A DNA stretch of 64,000 bases from Nitrospira sp. (GTDB lineage Bacteria > Nitrospirota > Nitrospiria > Nitrospirales > Nitrospiraceae): positions 62,001 through 126,000 of the forward strand of contig VOPT01000033.1 in NCBI GenBank assembly GCA_009594865.1. The letters are read 5' to 3'. The notes beneath the pieces are model-generated. The model searched no databases and had not been told where the DNA came from. It saw only the letters and a list, made by a program, of their open reading frames with translations. The translations under genes were made by a program, and so were the position numbers. Below, piece after piece: positions 55,063-62,011 of the stretch; position 1 is the stretch's first letter; every line of letters starts with the position of its first letter.

Positions 55063-55899
55063 TTAGGTCGCGAACGGATTATGGAGCCGCTCTTCGTGAA
55101 CCGTCGTGGCCGGTCCATGCCCGGGAAATAGCCGCGTATTCGGAGAAAGGGCCAACACGCGGTGGCGGACGGACGCAAGATGCGCCTGATACAGTCCGGC
55201 TGGATTCGAACGGCCGATCGAGCCGGCAAACAAGGTATCGCCCACAAAACACATGGGCTCGCCTGCCTCTTCGAGGCGATAACAGACTCCGCCGGGAGTG
55301 TGGCCTGGCGTTGGCATGAACCGCAGCGTGAGCCCGCCGACCCGCAGCGTTCCGTCCTCTTGAGGCACGTGCAGCACATCTTGCGAAGGACGCCAGCTGA
55401 GGAGGTCGAGATCGTCAGGGCCGAGATAGACAGGCACCGGATGAGACTGCAGAAGCGCGTCAATTCCATCGGCATGGTCGGAATGCCCGTGCGTCAGGCA
55501 AATCGCCCGAAGACGCAATTTCCGCGTGGCGAGCATGTCCAACATGGCGTTCGCGTTGTACGCGGTATCCACGATCACCGCATCACCGCGATCATGCACG
55601 AGATAGCCTTTGACCTCGTAGCCCCCGATCGAACCCAGGATTGTTTCAACGTGCGGGACGGCCGGCGGCAATACCTCAGGGGTCCACCCTTCCGCCACCT
55701 GCGCCAACTGGTCGGCCCTCAGCCCCAATGCACGGGCCACCGCGTGCACCTGCTCTCGATTCTGCGGTGGCCGGCCGCGCTCCAGTTCACTCAGTTCGGC
55801 TTCCGGCAGACCACCTGCGCGCGCTACGTCGGCGACCGATCGTTGCTGCCCATTGCGAGCCTTCTTCAGAATATCGCTGAGTTCATCTTCAAGAGGCAT
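55063..55899 (-). CDS. HTH-metallo-beta-lactamase fusion protein
   Basis: A 278-residue protein. Residues 5-65 are an XRE-type helix-turn-helix (RSVADVARAGGLPEAELSELERG). Residues 75-278 are a metallo-beta-lactamase hydrolase: LTHGHSDHADGID, GHTPGGVCYRLE, FVGDTLF, FPGHGPAT. The hydrolase part resembles glyoxalase II-like enzymes. The DNA-binding part is unusual for this family and suggests self-regulation or ligand-sensing. It heads the operon of the two membrane metalloprotease-like genes. Confidence 0.82.
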   Translation of the reverse strand: MPLEDELSDILKKARNGQQRSVADVARAGGLPEAELSELERGRPPQNREQVHAVARALGLRADQLAQVAEGWTPEVLPPAVPHVETILGSIGGYEVKGYLVHDRGDAVIVDTAYNANAMLDMLATRKLRLRAICLTHGHSDHADGIDALLQSHPVPVYLGPDDLDLLSWRPSQDVLHVPQEDGTLRVGGLTLRFMPTPGHTPGGVCYRLEEAGEPMCFVGDTLFAGSIGRSNPAGLYQAHLASVRHRVLALSPNTRLFPGHGPATTVHEERLHNPFAT

Positions 55900-56085
55900 A
55901 GCAGTTCTGTTCCTGGTTCATGGCGATTGGGCGCATGGCCGCGGGGTCCTTCACTGCGCGCATCGAGCTTACATCGCCACTCCGGCCGGCAGGTCGATGT
56001 AGCGCTCACTGCGCGTGTCCAACGAGGGCCTTCCGAGGCCGCGCGTTGCGCGAGCAAGGAGCCACTCGATCTGCCACCCTCCCCC

Positions 56086-57573
56086 TCAACTCTCAGGCGC
56101 CAGGGTAATCTCCTTCACCTCGCCGAAACTTGCCAGCACTTTTGATAAGGCGTCGCCGGAACCCACCGCAAGGATGCGCAACCGGTCGGGATTAAAGTGC
56201 GTCTTTGCCGCCCGTTGAATATCATCTTTCGTGAGCTTCACCACCTTGTCACGAATCTGCTGCAGCCAGTCTTTCGGCAAGCCGTCGTATTCCAGATCCA
56301 TCAAGCGCGCGACAATGCTGGAGGCGCTGGTGAACGAAAACACGAACGAATTCACATACGCTTCTTTGGCTTCTTCTAACTCAGCATCCGTCACTGGTTC
56401 GTTCCGCATCCGCTCCATATTCGCCACAAAGCGGTTCACCACTTCCTGCGTGGACGAGAGTTTGGTCTCCGCACGCATCAGCCACACGCCTTCATCATAC
56501 ACACTGGCCCGCAGGCCGCTGCCGACGGAATAGGCCAGGCCGCGCTTTGTGCGCACGTCGTTAAACAGACGGCTGCGGAAGGAGCTCCCGCCCAGAATGT
56601 CGTTGGCAATCGCCACCGCGACGTAATCCGGATGGGTTTCCTTGACCGTCAAGTGCCCCACCCGCAAGTGAGTTTGCGATGTATCCTTATTGACGAACCG
56701 GACGAGGCCAGTCTTGAATTCAGATGCTGCTACAGCCGGGATCGTGACAGCTGGCACGACTCCTTTAGACCAATCCCCGAAGGCTTCGCGCAAGAGGGCC
56801 AGCATGCCGGCCTTGTCAAAATCGCCGGTCACGCCGAGAATGATGCCGTTGGGATGCACGGTCTGCTGATGAAACGCGACCAGATCTTCGCGGGTGATCG
56901 ATTCGATCGAACGCACCGACGTTTCACGCGCGCTCGGATGGGTCGGGCCGTAGAGCAATTTGGCAAACTCCCGCCCGACGATGGAGCCCGGGCTGTCCTG
57001 CCGACGGCGGATACCCTCCAGTGCCTGCAACTTCGCCAACTCGACCCGGCTCTGCTCAAATGCCGGGCGCCGCAACAGATCGGCAAAGATCTGCAGCCCG
57101 CGCCTCAGGTCCTTCTTCAGCACATCCAATGAGGCGGAACCGGATTCCTTCCCGAACCCAATGGAGATCGTCGCCGCCAACTGTTCCAGCTCTTCATCCA
57201 CCTCGTCCGGTGACATGGTGGCCGATCCACCGGTGCGCATCGCTGCGCCGGTCATCCCCGCGAGGCCGACCTTGTCCGCCGGATCCAGCCAACTGCCGGT
57301 CTTGAGCGTGGCATTGATCGTCACGAGCGGCAACTCATGGTCTTCAAGCAAGTAGACCACCATGCCGTTGTCCAGCACGAGCCGCTCCGCATCCGGCGGA
57401 TTGAATTCCACCGTCGGGAATCGCATGGCACGAGGATTATCCAACGCCAGGTCCCCTGCCATCACGAGCGACGCTTGCACAAGGAACACGAGCACGAACA
57501 CCGGACATGACATCCATCTCGCTGCTTGTCTCATGACCTTCCCTTTTTCCAGTTCACACATGAGGCGCCTCAT
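56086..57573 (-). CDS. M16-family protein without catalytic motif
   Basis: A 495-residue exported M16 peptidase-fold protein. At the place where active members have HxxEH, this one has LAGMTGAAMRTGG, so it lacks the zinc site and should be a non-catalytic partner. The C-terminal M16 domain (TSQTHLRVGHLTV, GSSFRSRLFNDVRTKRGLAYSV) is normal. It overlaps the active M16 gene by ATGA, so the two are probably made in equal amounts and form a pair. A signal peptide is present, most likely from the ATG near 57534. Confidence 0.85.
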   Translation of the reverse strand: MRRLMCELEKGKVMRQAARWMSCPVFVLVFLVQASLVMAGDLALDNPRAMRFPTVEFNPPDAERLVLDNGMVVYLLEDHELPLVTINATLKTGSWLDPADKVGLAGMTGAAMRTGGSATMSPDEVDEELEQLAATISIGFGKESGSASLDVLKKDLRRGLQIFADLLRRPAFEQSRVELAKLQALEGIRRRQDSPGSIVGREFAKLLYGPTHPSARETSVRSIESITREDLVAFHQQTVHPNGIILGVTGDFDKAGMLALLREAFGDWSKGVVPAVTIPAVAASEFKTGLVRFVNKDTSQTHLRVGHLTVKETHPDYVAVAIANDILGGSSFRSRLFNDVRTKRGLAYSVGSGLRASVYDEGVWLMRAETKLSSTQEVVNRFVANMERMRNEPVTDAELEEAKEAYVNSFVFSFTSASSIVARLMDLEYDGLPKDWLQQIRDKVVKLTKDDIQRAAKTHFNPDRLRILAVGSGDALSKVLASFGEVKEITLAPES

Positions 57574-59141
57574 CGAGCCACCTCCCCAACAGCCGCCAGC
57601 TTTTTATCCGGTGCCTTTTTCACCAAGACCCCGACCGTCCGGTTCGGCTTGGTCAGGTACTGGGCGGCCACCCGCTGCACGTCAGCGGGCGTCACGGCGG
57701 CAATCCTGGCACGCGCATTCAACACATACCGCCAGGTGCCGGCGACGGTTTGATAGAACGCCAGTTGCGACGCGAGGCCGCTATTGGAGCGCAACGACCG
57801 CACCAGATCCGCATCGAGTCCATTGAGGACCCGCTCGAACTCCTTCGCCGAGATCGGCTCCGTCTTCAACCGTTCGAGCTCTTCATAAATCGCCGATTCC
57901 ACTTCCGCCGTCGTGTGGGGCGCCAGGGGAGTGGCCGCAATCACGAACAGATTCGGCGCACGAACGCCCGGGTAGTTCGTATCCGACAAGACCGACGCCG
58001 CCAACCGCTTATCCCGCACCAGCGTGCTGTATAAACGCGACGTCACGCCTTCGGTCAGCACTTCGTCGATCACATCGAACACGAAGTCGTCCGGGTGGCC
58101 GATGGTCGGTTTGTGGTAACCGATCGCCAATGCCGGTTCGGCATCGAATTCGATTTCGACCCGGCGCTCGCCGCGCTGCGGCGGCTCTTCTGTCACCAAG
58201 GCCGGGATGGGGGGCGCGGCCGGAATTTTGCCGAAGGTCTGCTCGATCAACGCAATAACCTCTTTCGGTTGGATATCGCCGACAATGGCGACCGTTGCGT
58301 TGTTCGGGCCGTAGTAGGTCTTGAAGAAGGCTTCCGTGGCGGCCGGCGTGAGGGCCATGATATCCGAGCCCCACCCGATCGTCGGCACACCATACTGATG
58401 GGCCTGGAAGGCCGTGGAGGTAAAGGTCTCGTAGAGCAGGCCGTTGGGACTGTCGTCCGTCCGGAGTCGGCGCTCCTCCATCACCACACCCCGCTCTTTA
58501 TAGAATTCGCGCAACACCGGATGCGCCATACGGTCGGATTCCAGCGCCGCCCACAAGGGCAAGCGGTTGGCGGGCAGGCTGATCACATAACGGGTGATGT
58601 CCTTGCCCGTCGAGGCATTCAGGCCGACTCCCCCATGGCGCTGATAGAGCAACGCCATTTCATTGCCCACCACAAACTCGCCCGCCTTGTCCTGCAATTC
58701 CTTGAACCGGCGCTGCAGCTGCTGCACCTCTTGCGATGCCACATGCGACTTGCCTTCCATTTGTGCGCGAGCGGCTTCGTCGCGCTCGCGGCGGTCCAGC
58801 TCGTTCCCGACCGTGGTGAGTTCGTCCAGCACGGCTTGTTCCCGCTCATAATCTCGCGTGCCCACGGTCCGCGTGCCTTTAAATGCCATATGTTCGTAGA
58901 GGTGGGCCAAGCCTGTCAGTCCGACCTGCTCATTCACCCCGCCGACGCCGAAGGTCATGTTGATGCTGACGATCGGCGCTTGATGCCGTTCGACCATCAG
59001 CACGGTCATGCCATTGGCCAGCTTATGTTCAATGACCCGATCGGCCAGGCTCGGGGACTCCGCGTATCCCGGCGCGGCCGCCGCAAGCATGCCAGAGAGG
59101 ATCACAACCCCGATTGTGCGCACTCGTGTGATGCCGATCAT
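57570..59141 (-). CDS. M16-family zinc metalloprotease (active subunit)
   Basis: A 523-residue exported protease. The zinc motif is GLAHLYEHMAFKGT (His80, Glu83, His84), and a downstream helical insertion (about 105-165) is typical of one bacterial subgroup. The C-terminal domain has YYGPNNATVAIVGDI and TEGVTSRLYSTLVRDKRLA. It cleaves peptides in the periplasm. The start overlaps the HAD gene's stop by ATGA, and the inactive partner follows, so this is a two-subunit M16 system like mitochondrial MPP. Confidence 0.9.
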   Translation of the reverse strand: MIGITRVRTIGVVILSGMLAAAAPGYAESPSLADRVIEHKLANGMTVLMVERHQAPIVSINMTFGVGGVNEQVGLTGLAHLYEHMAFKGTRTVGTRDYEREQAVLDELTTVGNELDRRERDEAARAQMEGKSHVASQEVQQLQRRFKELQDKAGEFVVGNEMALLYQRHGGVGLNASTGKDITRYVISLPANRLPLWAALESDRMAHPVLREFYKERGVVMEERRLRTDDSPNGLLYETFTSTAFQAHQYGVPTIGWGSDIMALTPAATEAFFKTYYGPNNATVAIVGDIQPKEVIALIEQTFGKIPAAPPIPALVTEEPPQRGERRVEIEFDAEPALAIGYHKPTIGHPDDFVFDVIDEVLTEGVTSRLYSTLVRDKRLAASVLSDTNYPGVRAPNLFVIAATPLAPHTTAEVESAIYEELERLKTEPISAKEFERVLNGLDADLVRSLRSNSGLASQLAFYQTVAGTWRYVLNARARIAAVTPADVQRVAAQYLTKPNRTVGVLVKKAPDKKLAAVGEVAR

Positions 59142-59788
59142 ATGAAGAGCTCCATCAGTTCCTCCGGTCGTTCAATAAACCAATCCGGTTGGCAAGCCGC
59201 CATCTTTTGACGATTGCCCATACCATACCCCACCGCACAGACCCGAATGCCCGCATTGTGCCCGCCGTTGATGTCATTGGTGCTATCGCCGATGAGCACC
59301 GTGCGATCCTTCTTGACGCCGAGTTGCTCCATCACGTGCACCAGCATGCCCGGCTCTGGTTTCAAGCCGAAGCCATTGTCGCCACCAACCACATAGGCGA
59401 AGTGGTGATGACCGAGCCCTTTCAAAATCACGTTCGTATATTCGATCGCTTTGTTGGTCGCCACGGCTTTGGACTTGGCGGCGTAATGCGCGAGGACCTG
59501 GTCGATGCCGGGGTAAAACACGGTGCGATCCAGGCAATGTTCTAGATAGTGCCCGCGAAAGACACGCAATGCTTGGTCGAAGAGATCCTGATTGTCTTCC
59601 CCGACGGCCAGCCGCAGCAGCTTCTTCACGCCGTCGCCGACGAATCCGAAAATTTCCTCCTGCGGCCGCTCCGGGACTCCCAGCTCGCGCAACGTCAAAT
59701 TGACGCTATCGGCAATATCCCACTTCGATTCGATGAGCGTGCCGTCCAGGTCGAAGATGAGCAAATCGATCTCAGACTTTGTCGTCAT
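59138..59788 (-). CDS. HAD hydrolase, phosphoglycolate phosphatase type
   Basis: A 216-residue HAD-superfamily phosphatase with IFDLDGTLIESKWDI (nucleophile), ATNKAIEY (motif II Thr), GLKPEPGM (Lys), and GDSTNDINGGHNAG (motif III). This set fits Gph-like enzymes that clear 2-phosphoglycolate; other small phosphate esters are possible. The start is the ATG at 59788, which overlaps the preceding stop (ATGA). It lies in the pyk operon. Confidence 0.85.
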   Translation of the reverse strand: MTTKSEIDLLIFDLDGTLIESKWDIADSVNLTLRELGVPERPQEEIFGFVGDGVKKLLRLAVGEDNQDLFDQALRVFRGHYLEHCLDRTVFYPGIDQVLAHYAAKSKAVATNKAIEYTNVILKGLGHHHFAYVVGGDNGFGLKPEPGMLVHVMEQLGVKKDRTVLIGDSTNDINGGHNAGIRVCAVGYGMGNRQKMAACQPDWFIERPEELMELFI

Positions 59789-60345
59789 TCTTTTGCCTTT
59801 CGCAATTCTGCCTGCAACGCCGCCAGCGAAGCCTGCCGCGTTCCGTCTTTTTCTTCCAACATCGCCTGTCGCACCACATTCAACATACGTTTCTGACCGA
59901 CGTGAGGCGGCAGGATCGGCTCCACGATTTTCCACCGCCCGTTGATCACCTTGAGCCGGACACGCGCCTGCTCCGTACCGGGCTCCGGCACGAATCCGGC
60001 GGTATCCAGATACATGACGCCCAGCACGCGAAATTCGACCGGCACCACCACTTCCAACCGATTCACAATCTCCCATTGACGGAAATCATCCGGCACCGTG
60101 AAGCCAGTGATGACGATAACCTTCCCCCAAGCCGGCTCCTCTTTCCAATCGACATACCCAGCGACCGATTCGAAGGAACTGGCGTCAAGCCGCACCCCCT
60201 TGTTGTCGAGGGCAAAATATTTTTCCGCCACTTTGGCCGGCGAATGCGAGACCGCGTTGCTTTGCGCAAGCCCCGGCGAGACCCAGGCCGTCAGCCAGAC
60301 GACTCCCGCCATGAATCCGATGATCGCCGCACGCAGACATATCAT
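59785..60345 (-). CDS. Exported protein of unknown function in the pyk operon
   Basis: A 186-residue protein with a signal peptide (cleavage near SPGLAQ) and a single mixed alpha/beta domain (VAEKYFALDNKGVRLDASSFESVAGYVDW, INGRWKIVEPILPPHVG). The sequence looks like a small NTF2/SnoaL-type fold, but I have no firm family match. It starts 4 nt after pyk and overlaps the HAD gene. Confidence 0.55.
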   Translation of the reverse strand: MICLRAAIIGFMAGVVWLTAWVSPGLAQSNAVSHSPAKVAEKYFALDNKGVRLDASSFESVAGYVDWKEEPAWGKVIVITGFTVPDDFRQWEIVNRLEVVVPVEFRVLGVMYLDTAGFVPEPGTEQARVRLKVINGRWKIVEPILPPHVGQKRMLNVVRQAMLEEKDGTRQASLAALQAELRKAKE

Positions 60346-60349
60346 ACCG

Positions 60350-61801
60350 CTAACCGACCTCGTGCAGTTTCATGAGATTCGTCCCGCCCGGCTGCCCGAC
60401 TCTGGTCCCGGAAAGAATGACGATACGTTGCCCTGCCGTGGCGAGACCGTAGGCCTTCAGCCGCCGCTCGGCCTCGTTGACGCGTTCATCGGTGGTGGAA
60501 ATCTGCGGCATGGTGTGCGGCATGACCCCCCAATAGAGCGCCATCTGCCGGCGGACCGGCTCAAACGGAGTGAAGCCGATGATCGGCGCAGCCGGACGTT
60601 GTTTCGAGACCAGGCGGGCCGTGGTGCCACGCTCGCTGAACGCCACAATGGCCGTAGCACCGGTCGCCGCGGCCGCGGAGGATGCGGATAGGCAGATGGC
60701 CTCTTGGAATGACAGACGCCGGTTGTCCGGCGAGGCTCTCCGGACAAATCCCGGCCCAGTTTCGACCTCCGCCGCGCGCACGATGCGATCCATTACCCGC
60801 ACCACTTCGATCGGATGGTGCCCGACGGCCGTCTCCGCCGACAACATCACGGCGTCGGTGCCATCGAACACGGCATTTGCCACATCCGACGCTTCCGCTC
60901 TGGTCGGCCGCACGTGCTGCGTCATCGACTCCAACATTTGCGTAGCCGTAATCACCAGCCGCCGATGGCGATTCGCGGTGGCGATAATGCGCTTCTGCAA
61001 GACCGGTACGGCTTCCGGCCCCAATTCGACGCCCAAATCTCCGCGCGCGACCATCACCCCGTCCGCCTGCTGCAGGATGGCGTCTAAATCGGTCACGGCT
61101 TCCTGCCGCTCAATTTTGGCGATCACCGGCACGTCGCCGCCGCACTCGGCGATAAGCTGTTTGGCCGCGACGATGTCGTCCGCGCCACGCACAAATGACA
61201 GCGCGATATAATCCACCCCCTGCGCCACCCCGAATCGCAAGTCCTCACGGTCTTTGTCCGTCAACGTCGGCGCACTGACGACCGTGTCCGGGAGGTTCAT
61301 GCCCTTATGGGACGTGACACGTCCGCCCGCCACCACCGTGCATTCCACCGCACCGTCGGCGATGCGATCAGCCGTCAATTCCACGAGGCCGTCGTCGATC
61401 AGTATTTTGGCCCCTGGCCGAATGTCCCTAGTCAGAGCTTGATAAGTCACGGGAATCTCTTGCGCGCGATCAGCGGACAGGAGGGTCCTGGCGCCGATTT
61501 GTCCGCCGGATCGCAAGGTCATCGTCCGCAATCGCACGCGTTGTCCGACGCGCAGTTCCAATGTTCCGTCGATCTCTCCGACGCGAATGCGCGGCCCTTG
61601 CAAATCCTGAATAATCGCCACCGCCACACCCAAGCGGTCAGCGGCTTCGCGAATGGCCTTGATTGCCTGGCCATGTGATGCATGCGTCCCATGAGAAAAG
61701 TTCAACCGTGCCGCATTCATGCCGCTCTGGATCAGTTGCTCAAGCACGCCCGCGCCATCGCTCGCTGGACCGATGGTGCAGACGATTTTTGCTTTTCGCA
61801 T
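60350..61801 (-). CDS. pyk: Pyruvate kinase
   Basis: A 483-residue glycolytic enzyme that makes pyruvate and ATP from phosphoenolpyruvate and ADP. Blocks: MRKAKIVCTIGPAS at the start, ARLNFSHG, VIAKIERQEAV (catalytic Lys), MVARGDLGVELG (metal site). The length is normal. The ATG at 61801 starts at the conserved N-terminus; the longer frame to 62032 is not used. It heads an operon that runs through two M16 genes, and lies opposite the phosphofructokinase fusion at 62012. Confidence 0.96.
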   Translation of the reverse strand: MRKAKIVCTIGPASDGAGVLEQLIQSGMNAARLNFSHGTHASHGQAIKAIREAADRLGVAVAIIQDLQGPRIRVGEIDGTLELRVGQRVRLRTMTLRSGGQIGARTLLSADRAQEIPVTYQALTRDIRPGAKILIDDGLVELTADRIADGAVECTVVAGGRVTSHKGMNLPDTVVSAPTLTDKDREDLRFGVAQGVDYIALSFVRGADDIVAAKQLIAECGGDVPVIAKIERQEAVTDLDAILQQADGVMVARGDLGVELGPEAVPVLQKRIIATANRHRRLVITATQMLESMTQHVRPTRAEASDVANAVFDGTDAVMLSAETAVGHHPIEVVRVMDRIVRAAEVETGPGFVRRASPDNRRLSFQEAICLSASSAAAATGATAIVAFSERGTTARLVSKQRPAAPIIGFTPFEPVRRQMALYWGVMPHTMPQISTTDERVNEAERRLKAYGLATAGQRIVILSGTRVGQPGGTNLMKLHEVG

Positions 61802-61821
61802 GCTGCTGTTCTTCTGTCTTG

Positions 61822-61849
61822 ACAAGATCGGCCCGGCACACCATCTTGT
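61822..61849. promoter_or_regulatory. Inverted repeat in the pyk leader
   Basis: Arms ACAAGAT (61822-61828) and ATCTTGT (61843-61849) with a 14-nt GC-rich middle, 21 nt upstream of the pyk ATG. It could be an operator or an mRNA hairpin. Confidence 0.35.
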
Positions 61850-61892
61850 ACGTATGCGGTGAGGCTCGACGCGCTCCTGATTCGGTCGGCAA

Positions 61893-61916
61893 CGGGTCAT
61901 TCTAACAAACCCGTCC
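61893..61916. promoter_or_regulatory. Palindrome spanning the pyk -10 box
   Basis: ACGGGT and ACCCGT arms with 11 bp between them flank the TAGAAT -10 of the pyk promoter. Such an arrangement is typical of a repressor operator, and because the region lies between pyk and the fusion gene it could control both. Confidence 0.3.
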
Positions 61917-61927
61917 GCATGCCGCAA
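61899..61927 (-). promoter_or_regulatory. Probable pyk promoter
   Basis: Minus-strand TTGCGG (61922-61927), 17-bp spacer, TAGAAT (61899-61904, five of six). The leader to the pyk ATG would be about 90 nt, including the inverted repeat at 61822-61849. Confidence 0.5.
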
Positions 61928-62011
61928 AAGAACATCTGCATGGCGTCTGGAGATGCTGGAGGCCGGACTCATGAGAACATTCTTACGAATCCACACACCA
62001 CGAGGCGATTC

